From Haliotis asinina (Eukaryota; Mollusca; Gastropoda; Lepetellida; Haliotidae), in assembly GCF_037392515.1 (NCBI RefSeq), contig NC_090290.1:54944753-55008752 (forward strand): a DNA stretch of 64,000 nucleotides. Direction: 5' to 3'. Shown here one piece after another: positions 45,401 through 55,350 of this stretch. The notes below the pieces were generated by a model. It did no database searches. It saw only the letters and a list, made by a program, of their open reading frames with translations, and had not been told where the DNA came from. Numbering within the stretch: position 1 is the first letter of the stretch; the number at the start of each line of letters is the position of its first letter. Position numbers and translations under genes: made by a program.

Positions 45401-48400
45401 CTATACCTATGCCTATGCCTATGCCTGTACCAATGCCTATGCCTGTACCGACGTCTATGCCTCTGCCGACGCCTCTGCCGACACCTATGCCTATACCGAC
45501 GCTGACCCTTACCACCCAGCTGGGAAGTCGGGTGGATTTAGCGAGACCTCGCGCTACATTAGTGACACCAGGCGCATCTCTAAAACAGGCTGCACCTTCG
45601 ATTTGGGCTCCCCTGGTAATCCCGGACGTTACAGGGACGACACAGAAGGAGCAGCGCATCCGTTTGCCGGCCCATCCCAAGCTACTGTCACTCCTAGCTT
45701 AGAGAAGTCAGCGCCAGGTTTGGGCGCACTAGCATTTGGAGCGCCATGGGGCGCTGTGACTGCGGCTAGTGATAGGATGAGAACAGGACGATTAGGCGTC
45801 AGGTCTTGATCCAGAAGTCCATGGAGTAGTTCATCCAGTTTTTTGTCGGTGCTGTCTGTAGACTTAACGTAACTTATCGAGTTCCAATTGGAACATCTGT
45901 TGTCACTATTCCTATGGCAAGGCAATGTGTTACATGACCTGTTAGGACATGTCCGGACAGTGCTGGCAATGATGACAGTCGTGCGCAGGATGGGGTTTTT
46001 TGGATGTGTGTTTATGGCAGGAAGTGTTTAAACAGTGTCTGATTAGAACTTTCTCCTCATAAGCCTTCTTCGGGAATGCCATTCCTGAGGTGTTCAAGGA
46101 ACATGCTGTATTTATGAACACAGAGGTATCTTTGTCAGCATTTGAAGCCTTCTTATCTGCCTTACGTGATAAAATGGGAGTGCACGACAGAGGCAAGAGA
46201 TGCCCCCCTCCCCTGTTCAAGACGTTGGGGGTGTTACCTGTCACGACTGGAACCTCCCGCCACCAACAGTGCCAGTTTTTCCTACGCTGGTAGGCGGGAG
46301 ACTGGGCATCTTTTGGAGGAGCTGGTCCATCCTCGAAGATCCTTACAATGCAATTTGTCTACATCGGCTTAAGTGACGAAAGTTTTTTCGCGCACATTAC
46401 TCATCTACACACGTGCTCGCCAAACAGCCTGGCTGCGGACAAGCCTAAATGTTAGCAAGGTCATCATCATGAACAAGATTTCACGATGATCAGTTACCTG
46501 CTACACCGGTGATGTCACATCTACAATCTGGTCTCCAGTACCAGCGGTTGTGGCGAAACTCAGACTCATGGCTAGAATCCGTCTGCTTTTGGTCATGCCC
46601 TGGTGGCCAGTGAGGACGTGGTTCCCAGAGTTATGCCGCCTCGCAGAAAGAGATCAGCTCTGACTTCCAGAGTGGGATCAGTTGCTGCGCCATCCCCACA
46701 GTCGGACACTGCAACCAGACCTGGCGCGATTGCATCTATGCGCCTGGACCATTTGCAAAGGACTTTGAGGTCAAGAGATGCTCATCTCAAGTGGCAAAGG
46801 TCATTGCCTGGGCACACAGAGCTTCCACTCGATCACTCTGTGATGACAAGTGGACTACTTTTGAGAAGTTCTGTGCCCAGAAGTCGCAAGACCCGTTGCT
46901 GGCGTCACCCCAATTCCTGGCGGAGTGTTTACATTACTTGCGGTGTTCAAGGAAGCTCAGACCCAGTACTATTGGGACCTACCTGTAAGCAATGAATTCA
47001 GCTTTAGCTGCCAGAGGAGATAGGAAGGTCTCAGAGATCCCCAAATTAGTCACTATGTTAAAGCGTTTAAGCTGGAGGACGAAAGGTTAAATTCTGACTG
47101 CCAGCGTGGGACCTGAACACCTGAGAGGTCGCCCTTACGAGCCGCTGGATAGGGCATCGTTTGACAATCTAACTAGGAAAACGGTGTTTCTGTTGGCATT
47201 AGCGACAGTGTCGAGAGTGAGCGAGATTCACGCGCTGGATGTGACCAGGATCCAATTTGAACAGGCCAGACCGTGCTGTACACTTGGGCCTCCTCTGGGA
47301 TTTCCTGGCAAAGAACCAACTGACAGGTCAACCAGACAGATTCACCATCCTGCCCCTTATGCCCATTATCGGACCATAGGATTGGGAGGAGCAGTTGCTT
47401 TGTCCAGTTCGGGCTCTCAGGTTCGGTCTCTCAGTCCTCTCCTCATTGGGGATCTAGGAACAGTTCCTGCTTTATTCTACAACCGCTAAAGGGGAAGTCA
47501 CCAGGAACACAATAGCCTTAGTTGAGGCAGACCATCCTGGTGGCTTGAGACGCACAGAATCTAGCTCACCCGTCGTCTAATAACCTGAATGTGCTTCGGA
47601 CGTTAGTCTCGACTATGGCCCTATGCATTAACTGTACTGTTCCTGACATTATGGCTGGGTGCTTCTGGCGGTCCTCGACAGTTTTTGCAAGCCATTACTT
47701 GTGGGACTTAGCCATGGAAGATTTGGAGGGGCTGCAGTCTGTTGGACCACTAGTAGTTGCGTAGCAACTCACTCATCCGTCAAGGTATGATCTTACTTAC
47801 CTTGGTCTATAGGGGTCTTGCACTTACATGAGATAAGATACCGTACCCCTCCGGTGGTTAGTACGTGACCTACTACTCTGATTCTGGTTCCAGTGACCTT
47901 CATGAGAGATCGTTTCGGCAGATCAGCATGCAGAGAGACCTATGGTAAGGTAAGTAAAAAATTTGTTAAAATATAAATATTTTGAATATTTAAATACTTA
48001 CCTTACCACAGGACGTTCAGTACCTCCCAATGCTGGATGCTCCTCCCCACTATGGACTCTTTGGACTGTGAAGTTTTTCGTGGAGTGTGCGCGCATGCGC
48101 AGTGAGGAGATCAGATACTTTCGTATCCTGACAGTCGTCGATTGCGAGGTAGCCATTCAAGATTGAATAGCAATTCAGCTCCATCAGATCTCCTACTAAG
48201 CGAAGCTTGAGGTAATATGCTACAGACCTATGGTAAGGTAAGTATTTAAATATCTAAAATATTTAGATTTTAACATTTCTACTACCTGCTTCCAGAAACT
48301 ATTGACGTGCATGCATTTGTGAGTGAGTGAATGAGTGAGTTTAGTTTTACGCTGCTTTATCAAAGCAGGGGACACCAGAAAATGGGCTTCTCACATTGTG

Positions 48401-51400
48401 CTCATGTGGGGAATTGAACCCGGGTCTTCGTAAGGTCTTCGTTGTGACGTGCGAACGCTTTAACCACGAGGCCGCCCCCTGCATTTGTGATAAAAAAGAT
48501 CAGTAGCTCCATTTGCTACTTCACAAAAACAGCACATTTCTGTCCATTAAATTCAATGTAAAGAGTTCTTTTCTTGTGTATATTGCTCTTTGCAAAAATA
48601 TATATTGACAATCACACAATTTACTGTCTTTAGTGCAATTTCTTGTTTGTGTATATACGTTTACAATTCATAACAGTATCAATATTTACTGTATTTTCCT
48701 GTCTTCAGTACAAATTTTTGTTTGTGTGTATACGTTTACAATTCATAAGAGTATTAATATTTATCCTGGCTTAATTGGTTTTCGATCGGATAACGATAAA
48801 ACATTTTGTGAACGAAAAATAAATACAATCTTTTAATATTGTTCAGCCTACCTTCAGACAAGGTGAAGTTTATTTCATAAACTATTATATTTACATGCAT
48901 ATCACCATGCATATCACACATTTTCTATCGTTAAGCCGCCAATTCTATCGAAGCAATCTCAAAGTTTTGCCGGACGTGATGTCATATGTTTTCGATCCTT
49001 TCGTTGGCTGAATATTTTTAGCAATGTTGTGATAGTACGACATGCCCCATGTATCAAATACTCTCACTATACAGTCAAACATTTCAGATTGCAGAGATAA
49101 TAAAGAATTTCCCTCTCTAATTTGCTCTAAAACAGTTTTAACTGTAGCTGGGAACAAAACACCTGCGTAAGTAGGTTTCCCATGTCATTTATCATGGTGT
49201 GTACCATATGAGATGGAAAGTCATAGGATTCCCCGTCCAGCTACCCCTTATCATAATTATCTAGAGCCTAATAATTACACTGCCGGTATCTGGCCTTTTT
49301 GCGTTGATAGCCTTCATGGGCCAAAATAATTTAAGCGACACTTGTATCTGCTTGAAAATCAATTTTGCAATTCTATTCCAATTTTACGTTGGCGAGCCAT
49401 GAAAATAAATCTAGCAGCGTGGTCATATGACTAGTAACGTGATCTTGCAAGGTAGTATGTAAACCATGCAGGCAAAACATGAATGGCATCTTTGGAGTAA
49501 AGATTTAGGATTTTTATGCATTTGATTATGAGGTAGATATTGCATTCACGATTCCCTAGTTAAAATAAATCTTTCGTTGAATTTTTACTGTTGTTGACGC
49601 ATAAGCTTTGATTCAGAGTATATTTATGTCCCACCAATATCGGGGATCGTGTTGTTGACATGCAGGATGCTTCTCATGGATTTTCCCGCATTATCGTGCT
49701 ATATATGGGAATCATAATGGCCGATCGAAAACATATGGTGATCGGAAACGTATGATGCAGCGATACTGTCTTTTACTGTCTTTGCGTATATAAGTACAGC
49801 TCATAACAATATTAAGTGTGTGAGTGAGGTTAGTTTTATGCCGTACTCAGCAATATTCCAGTTATGTGGCGGCGGTCTGTAAATAATCAAGTCTGGACCA
49901 GACAATCCAGTGATCAACAACATGAGCATTGATATGCGCAATTGGGAACTGATGTCAACCAAGTCAGCGAGCCTGACCACCTGATCCCATTAGTTGCCTC
50001 TTACAACTTGCATAGTCGCCTTTTATGGCAAGCATGGGTTGCTGAAGACCTATTCTACCCTGGGACCTTCACGGGTCCATAACAGTATTAAACTCATTGT
50101 TCCATTTTAGCCAAGAATGAGGTTTATCAGTGATTTCGTTCAGGTTATAGTATACTCTACAACCTTTACATTCAGAGCAAGCTCATTAATGGTTTCAGTA
50201 ATTTTAAGTTCAAACACGGCAGGGTGTTCATTGTTTTTCCATCTCCAATCCGGAGGAAGATTATCCAATAAACTTTCAAAATGAACAAACGTACCTTTAA
50301 TGTTGTAGGTCTTCTTTGGGGATAGTTTCAGGTATTTAACCCACTCCATATATAGTGGAATAAGTGTAGTGTGACTGTGAGCAATCCATTATGGTGTCCT
50401 CCTTCTTTATATTACTATCTGCCCAGGGTTTAGTATTTCAAAGGAAGAAACGAACATGGAATATGCAGCATGTTGTAATGCCCCTTCTGTGTCATTTTCA
50501 GCACTTTACGTTGTACACACAACACTTGTGCTTTGGAGGGCAAGGACAGTCAGGGGGCCTCAGTACAGGATCTGTGCTTGTAATTATGTGAGTATGACCT
50601 GGCTGGTTAAATTTCAGTTTGTGTGACACTGCAGAATTTCTGCAATATGGACTGGCCTGTGAACATTTGAGTATATATCAGACACACCAGTGATTGATAT
50701 CATGAGGAACAGTTCATGGAATCCAGATTCAATGACTCATAACTAAGTCTCTAGTCTGAACTGTTGATCATTTCACTTCTTTGAATACCATTTAGAAACC
50801 GGAATGATGATGAACAATTATTTATGCATAGACAACTTCTTTATTACAATAAAAGCGGATGGTCAGCCTCTATTGCTCTAAAGAAATTGTCTGTCCTTAT
50901 TGAAAAGTTCTTCTGCTGATTATTTAGTCCCACAGCCATCATCATAGGCACATAGGTCAGATTTATTTTCAAAAACTGACTACTTTAGTAAATGTATCTT
51001 AAAGGCATCTTTCATACATGTATCAGGGCTGACGAGCGGTCGGAGGAAAATATGTATGTCTCAGTACAGTGCCACACCTATGTCACTATGTGCGTTCGTA
51101 TATGTGAAAGAATTCTTAAATGATGTAATTCTTTGATGTAAATCAAAGTAGGTGACCTAGACAATCCTACTTGTGTTATTGCAGAAGCCTTGGTGGCTAA
51201 GTGGGTGATAACACTGGCTGTGTAATGATGGTGATTGACACCATCACTTTTACAGAGTGGGTTCTGTTCTCTGATGGGACTCACCACCCTCTAAAAGTAC
51301 AAGAATCAGTACTGTTCTTATAACATATTGTTCCAGTATATCATCTTACATTTCATAATTTTGTGAAAGGTATTGCATACTGACTTCACAGGCTGCTGGA

Positions 51401-53233
51401 TCTGGTTGGTTACACAGGTACCCTGGCCAGGTAGTGGTGTGTTGGTCTGGAATACTGATTGGTCACGCAGGTACCCTGCCAGGTTGTGGTGTGTCCGTCT
51501 GGCGTACTGGTTGGTTACACTATTACTGTGGCCTGGTACTGGTGTGCCAGTCTGGAATACTGATTGGTTACAGTAGTACTGTACCTTGGTATTGGTGTGC
51601 CAGTCTGGAATAATGAATGGTTACAGTGGGACCCTGGGCTGGTATTGGTGTACCAGTCTGGAGCACTGGTTGGTTACATTGGTTTACTTACGTTGTATTG
51701 GTCTGCTGGTCTGGGCTACTTGTTGGTTACACTGGTACCCTGGTCTGATATGTTGGTCGAGAATGTTTGTCAGGTATGCTGATTTGTACTGGTACTCTGC
51801 TCTCCTATGCTGGAGTGTATGTGTAGTATGCGGACTTATACAAATTTGAGTACCGAGATAGAATTAAAGAAATAAACACTGCAAAAGTGTAGGATTACAG
51901 GAACATTCCATTCACAGACTCGTATTATGTGGGTATGATTCTGCTGAATGTTCTATCAGCAAACAAAGAAACCTGTGCCGGGATAGCCCAGGGGTGGAAA
52001 AGTGGCACATATAAAACCATTTGCACTGATCATTTTTCCACTATACCTGCTGATTTTCTTGTTGAATTTTTAAAATAAGCACCATGATTAACATTGGAAA
52101 GTTTTAAGTCCCTGCATTGGCTCCCAGTTTTGAAGAGAATCCATTTCAAAGTCCTGACACATACTAATGTGTCACTGGAACAGAGTCAAGCTACCTTTGT
52201 GAAATGTCACCAAGTACTATCCAGCCAGAAGAGTCAGATCCTGTTCATGACACCAAAATTGAAAACCTTTGGATGCCGGTCATTCTAAATTGTATTGGCA
52301 CAACTCTGGAACGCTCTTCCATTGGAAATAAAAACTTCATCAGTGACCCAATTCTGATGTCAGCTGAAAACGTTTTTATTTATCTAGCAATTTATGTTCC
52401 ACCATTGCATCTCTGACAAGCTTTCCGAGAAGATGTGTATGGAATTAAGCGCTGTACAAGCATCCATCCTTATCCTGATCCTTAAAGTCTGCTGGACTCT
52501 GGTGCAACATGATAAATGAGATACAAATTTGCGTGCCCAATAGAAAAAAACGCTGAACTGGGACATCAGACAGTGCTTTATTTCCACCCTTGAAGCCATT
52601 GATTGTTCATAAGCCACAAGGTTAAAGCAATTAAGAAGATTCTTTTCCTTTGTTTTACAGATTTTTTGTGTCCTTGTTGGTGTACTTGATAGCTGGAATC
52701 ATGTTCCTGAAGTTTGTCCGAAAAGCCGAGGGAACAGAAATGATTCCGAATTACGAATTTTGGACAGCCATGCCTTCCTTAATACGGGTAAGACTTAACC
52801 ACATAGACAGAGAATGTGGTAGTGGCACAACATCTTAACTGATATACTACAGTGCCCCCCCAAAAATATTCTGTGAGTGAGTGAGAGGTCATTGCTAGGT
52901 GCGCCTATTACAGCAGGGGGCACCTGAAATGGGCTTCTCACATTCTGCCCATGTGGGGAATAGAACCCAGACCTTCAGCCTGATGAGCAAATGCTTTATC
53001 CACTAGGCTACTCCACTGTCTCCAGAATATTCAAGAACAATACATTTTCTTGTTGGCACCATTTAGGCAAACTTTTATCAGAAGGGCAGAGTGGCTATGG
53101 CACTTCCTTCAGAATTTTAAACTGCTGTTTGTTATGGCATTCAATCCCACTCTTTTCTTATTATATATTGCAGGAAGGAGTGTATTTCACATTCCGAGGA
53201 TTCAAGACTGAAGCGACATATGAGAAGATTTGA
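39388..53233 (+). CDS. M6PR: Cation-dependent mannose-6-phosphate receptor-like protein (MRH domain, type I membrane), six 3' exons
   Basis: Exons 39388-39469, 42813-42937, 43839-43917, 50502-50587, 52661-52787 and 53174-53233 join with matching phases at every junction. The joined C-terminal ~186 residues give most of an MRH lectin domain (YFYNPCKDF, VVIQEQAG, GSLIRHSKIRLLC, FNEENPKVNYHFTLYTQHLC), then a membrane segment (LSTGSVLVIIFFVSLLVYLI), then the GTEMIPNYEFWTAMPSLIREG tail block. Human CD-MPR aligns well by eye over its last ~110 residues (SEERGKV, LSVGSILLV, GMEQFPHLAFW). The four mannose-6-phosphate contacts of that family (Q, R, E, Y) have plausible counterparts. The product should carry ligands between Golgi and endosomes. 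The tail ends YEKI, a YxxPhi adaptor signal, in place of the vertebrate acidic-dileucine end. Atg27 is the alternative relative. The 5' exons are missing from my reading. Confidence 0.85.
39470..42812. other. Intron of the M6PR-like gene
   Basis: About 3.3 kb. It has cgatacgatg/atcatatcg-type low-complexity repeat sequence near 39570-39620, 40840-40860 and 41210-41250, and no further exon that I could support. Short peptide-like frames at 41739-42063 are built on caaaacagaact repeats. Confidence 0.5.
42813..42937 (+). CDS. M6PR: M6PR-like exon (MRH core)
   Basis: Acceptor ttttgacacag, donor gtggga. Reads VIQEQAGVYYINGDDNTATF then SGDPELGTLLLTYQHTDGS then LI plus two bases; the codon is completed as Arg by the next exon. 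Confidence 0.85.
43839..43917 (+). CDS. M6PR: M6PR-like exon (MRH core, Cys)
   Basis: Acceptor gtgtttccag, donor gtaagt. One base completes Arg, then HSKIRLLCKANTDELVF then NEENPKVNY. It contains the conserved Cys and the Glu that family members use to bind the sugar. Confidence 0.85.
44358..48250 (+). mobile_element. DIRS-like tyrosine-recombinase retroelement fossil
   Basis: Inverted terminal repeats of about 175 bp bound the element (about 44358-44535 and 48068-48250; both carry aagcttcg/acttagtaggagatctg and gcgcatgcgcgc). Inside are a low-complexity Pro/Met-rich coding stretch typical of a first ORF, a short remnant of the region before the recombinase (WWPVRTWFPELCRL-like), and tyrosine-recombinase sequence (STRSLCDDKWTTFEKFC; PYEPLDRASFDNLTRKT; RVSEIHALD). 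A second inverted pair near 47936-48012 (ggtaaggtaagt / acttaccttacc) fits the internal complementary region of DIRS elements. It is broken in several places and internally shortened. It lies within an intron of the M6PR-like gene. Terminal repeats about 10 percent apart suggest moderate age. Confidence 0.7.
45321..45515. repeat. GCCTAT-type hexamer array inside the fossil
   Basis: Hexamers gcctat/gcctgt/acctat repeat about 30 times. As the unit is six bases, all frames stay open (Met-Pro-Ile/Val, Tyr-Ala, or Gly-Ile on the other strand), which explains the overlapping ORFs. Confidence 0.8.
48318..48482 (-). mobile_element. SINE family C copy
   Basis: Left: (GTGA)n and gagtttagttttacgctgct tail. 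Right end reverse-complemented: GCGGCCTCGTGGTTAAAGCG with B box GGGTTCAATTCCCC, a tRNA-like promoter. The copy sits just outside the DIRS-like fossil. Confidence 0.75.
48637..48775. repeat. 74-bp tandem duplication
   Basis: aatttcttgtttgtgtatat then acgtttacaattcataacag is repeated 74 bp on with a few changes. A weaker related stretch occurs at 49775-49812. Confidence 0.75.
48776..49802. other. Intron of the M6PR-like gene, no exon seen
   Basis: AT-rich; - strand ORF 48945-49157 has no recognised domain. Confidence 0.4.
49803..50098 (-). mobile_element. SINE family B copy with target duplication
   Basis: SINE body at about 49817-50087 with tail gtgtgagtgaggttagtttt on the left and head gcatgggttgctgaagacct, gggaccttcacgggtc on the right. 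Near-identical flanks cataacaatatta (about 49803-49815) and cataacagtatta (about 50087-50098) look like a 13-bp target duplication. Confidence 0.8.
50099..50501. other. Intron of the M6PR-like gene
   Basis: No coding signal until the acceptor ctgtgtcattttcag at the end of the stretch. The - strand ORF at 50140-50349 is not supported by any domain. Confidence 0.4.
50502..50587 (+). CDS. M6PR: M6PR-like exon (end of MRH, start of membrane segment)
   Basis: Acceptor tgtgtcattttcag, donor gtgagt. Reads HFTLYTQHLCFGGQGQSGG then LSTGSVLVI plus two bases completed as Ile by the next exon. The Cys closes the MRH fold; LSTGS-VLVI parallels LSVGS-ILLV of human CD-MPR. Confidence 0.8.
50588..51182. other. 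Intron of the M6PR-like gene
   Basis: No exon or repeat family recognised. Confidence 0.4.
51183..51300 (+). mobile_element. Old SINE family A copy
   Basis: ccttggtggctaagtgggtg ... gagtgggttctgttctctg ... atgggactca follows the family A tRNA-like head in order (ggtggctgagcgagct ... gcgggttcgaatccc ... atgggactca) with many changes. Confidence 0.6.
51406..51760. repeat. 53-bp minisatellite, about 6.5 copies
   Basis: Unit about tggttacactggtaccctgg, cctggtattggtgtgccagt, ctggaatactgat, repeated every 53-54 bp with 15-25 percent variation. The open frames here are by-products. Confidence 0.8.
51761..52081. other. Intron of the M6PR-like gene
   Basis: No exon recognised. Confidence 0.4.
52082..52490 (+). 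mobile_element. 3' end of a CR1/L2-type LINE
   Basis: The frame from about 52094 reads ESFKSLHWLPVLKRIHFKVL, the hallmark LHWLPV..RI.FK block at the C-terminal end of CR1/L2-like reverse transcriptases, followed in shifted frames by FGCRSF and WNALPLEIKTS-like remnants, and a 3' tail with aattaagcgctgtacaagca. It is 5'-truncated and decayed. Confidence 0.7.
52661..52787 (+). CDS. M6PR: M6PR-like exon (membrane segment and cytoplasmic block)
   Basis: Acceptor ttgttttacag, donor gtaaga. One base completes Ile, then FFVSLLVYLIAGIMFLKF (membrane span), VRKAEGTEMIPNYEFWTAM, PSLIR. The E..P...FW spacing equals that of CD-MPR. Confidence 0.9.
52873..53025 (-). mobile_element. SINE family C copy, diverged
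   Basis: ctgtgagtgagtgagaggtc tail on the left, cacctgaaatgggcttctca and cccatgtggggaatagaacc in the middle, and a tRNA-like head in reverse on the right (tttatccactaggctactcc). Confidence 0.65.
53174..53233 (+). CDS. M6PR: M6PR-like terminal exon
   Basis: Acceptor tatattgcag. Reads EGVYFTFRGFKTEATYEKI then TGA. The final YEKI fits a tyrosine-based YxxPhi sorting signal. Confidence 0.85.
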   Translation, partial: EGVYFTFRGFKTEATYEKI

Positions 53234-54160
53234 TTGGTACTCCATGTTTTTGTTGTTTGTGTGTGCAAGGAACTCATATTTCACCATTCTATGTGACATT
53301 TAAATCATAAAATCAAAACCTCATGTGTGAAATCAGTGTTATTTATGCATATGTTATTTTTGAAAAATATTCCAGAAAATCTTTTTTATATTTATCAGGG
53401 ATAAATGGAACTTTGTGTGATGTGGGTCATTTAGAGATATTTTTGTGTAGAGATGATGCTTTGAATAACTACATAGAGTGATATCTTCATCATGGCATCC
53501 TTCATCTTTCACTTTGTGGCAGTCTGATATATACATCCTTTGGACGTAAGAGATGGAATGTCAGCAGTATCAGCACCAAGTTGTCAAGGGAATGGGTGAC
53601 CGAGGTGTGGGGGTACAAGGGATCCAGTTGTCTTGAGCACAGCTGACACTGTTCTTTGGAATATATGAGACTTGGTTGTCAAGGATACAGTTGATGCAGG
53701 CGTCTTGGTTAGATGATCCAGGAAGACCTTATACTTCACGGTGCAGAGCTTGTCCGACTGCCAAGCCAGAAACCTTTGTCTTTGGTTTTATTGATTATGG
53801 TGCTGTTTGAGAGCTACACACTTGAGTTAAATGTATACTGTATGTGACACTCAAATACTGATAACATAATGTTTTCTATGATCTCTTCGAGTAGTTTCCA
53901 GTCAGGGACAGGGGATATGGTGGACAGTGTAGTGGAACGCAGTGGGTGGCAGATTATATGGGTGCAAAGTGTTCAGTTGTCACACCAAACATCAGGTTTC
54001 ACTTCCCTAAATATGCACAGTGTGTGAAATCCAGATCTTGCAATGATATTGCTAAAATTAATCAAACCCAAGCTGGCAAGGGGAATGGAAGCAAAGAACG
54101 GTCTTATATACCATGAGTTGCCCTTAAAATGTTGAATAAAAATATATTTCATGGGAGTAA
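53234..54160 (+). other. Probable 3' UTR with poly(A) signal
   Basis: The first clear AATAAA downstream of the M6PR-like stop is at 54135-54140. No other exon lies between, so the 3' UTR may extend to about 54160. This is inference; an unseen earlier variant signal is possible. Confidence 0.4.
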
Positions 54161-54609
54161 TTATTCAACATGGGGTTGGAAATTTGAGAGCACAGTCCAG
54201 TGAAGAAATGGATGTATACCTTTAAAGATGGTGATATTTTATTTTGACATGAAAAGTATTTTTCAAACTGAGGCGAGGGAAGTATGTTGACAACATTTGC
54301 TCGCTTCACTTGCATATAAGAAGACTGTTCATATTCTCTAAGCTGTACAACCCCCATTTGTGGTACAGTTTGCCTCTGGTTGATGTTCCCTGAATCTGTT
54401 TGTTCATGAAGGGTAACATAAACATCGAAAGTACATCGACCCATGGGCTCCAACGGACCAGTGAACAACGCATTTATCTTACCGAACACCTCAATGTTAA
54501 TGTTGAAATGTTTGAAGCACGTGTACAAAACTTTTTGTAGCCAGAAGATTTTGCAGATGACAACAACAGACTTGGAGTTATCTTCCTTCCACCAATTTTG
54601 CATTTGCAA
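54124..54609 (-). CDS. Hypothetical 161-residue ORF, weak
   Basis: One of the longer simple - strand ORFs in the window outside repeats. Parts look protein-like (FNINIEVFGKINALF, PMGRCTFDVYVTLHEQ, SPQFEKYFSCQNKISPS), others do not. I recognise no family. The - strand frame at 54981-55175 (MQAMWRNKYDLTEFCPEERF) could be another piece of the same decayed gene. It overlaps the probable 3' UTR of the M6PR-like gene on the other strand. Confidence 0.25.
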   Translation of the reverse strand: MQMQNWWKEDNSKSVVVICKIFWLQKVLYTCFKHFNINIEVFGKINALFTGPLEPMGRCTFDVYVTLHEQTDSGNINQRQTVPQMGVVQLREYEQSSYMQVKRANVVNILPSPQFEKYFSCQNKISPSLKVYIHFFTGLCSQISNPMLNNYSHEIYFYSTF

Positions 54610-55350
54610 AACATCAGTAATTTCTGTACATCATACTGATTTAGTGTTATAGAGATAAAGAATTACTACCACTAAGTACCATATCAGTTCGGTATTCCCC
54701 CGGGACACTACGAAAATGTTACTTGCTTTTAAGCTAGGTACATTGGAAATCATAGAAGAGTTCTCAGCCAATCTGAAAGCAACATTTATGTGAGGTCAGA
54801 TAAAGGTGTATGTTCATATCTGATGAGAAAGATTCTGAAACATTTAAGGAGTTTTGCCATTGATTGTTCCATATGTAATATATTGTCAACCTTCATGTGT
54901 ATCATTCTCTTCCCACAGTGGTTACTTGTCGTATCCTATGTAACCTCTGGTCTAATAAGACCCTTTCATGGTGCGAGTGTTCAAGACTCGTGATTTGAGG
55001 CAGTCAGATTTAGTAGTGCAATCAGCGACCTTGTTTCAAAAGTGATCGTTCGCAAGATCTCGGTAATTTCCGGATGCATCGTGAAAACTAGAACCTCTTC
55101 CTGAGCTCGATACTCGAATCTTTCTTCTGGACAGAACTCAGTCAAGTCATATTTGTTTCTCCACATTGCTTGCATTTGTCAAGTTGAATCTAGGTTGATC
55201 TAACACGTGTTCTGGTTGGACAGAAAAAAGGGAGATAAATCTGCTGCCACTTTTTTGCCGCTAGGGGATTATGAGAACCGCGAAATATGGGCGCATTGGA
55301 ACAGAGGTTCGTAGGAAGATATGGCAAGTAGCCTCTGAGGGAAGAGAATG
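54610..55350. other. No gene supported
   Basis: Spacer left of the tandem duplication; see the weak - strand frame mentioned for 54981-55175. Confidence 0.35.

Noticed and set aside
45249-45809. Three overlapping Tyr/Ala-, Met/Pro- and Gly/Ile-rich genes
   Set aside because: All are frame accidents of one hexamer array inside the DIRS-like fossil.
51373-51849. Trp/Tyr/Gly-rich ORFs
   Set aside because: Explained by the 53-bp minisatellite.
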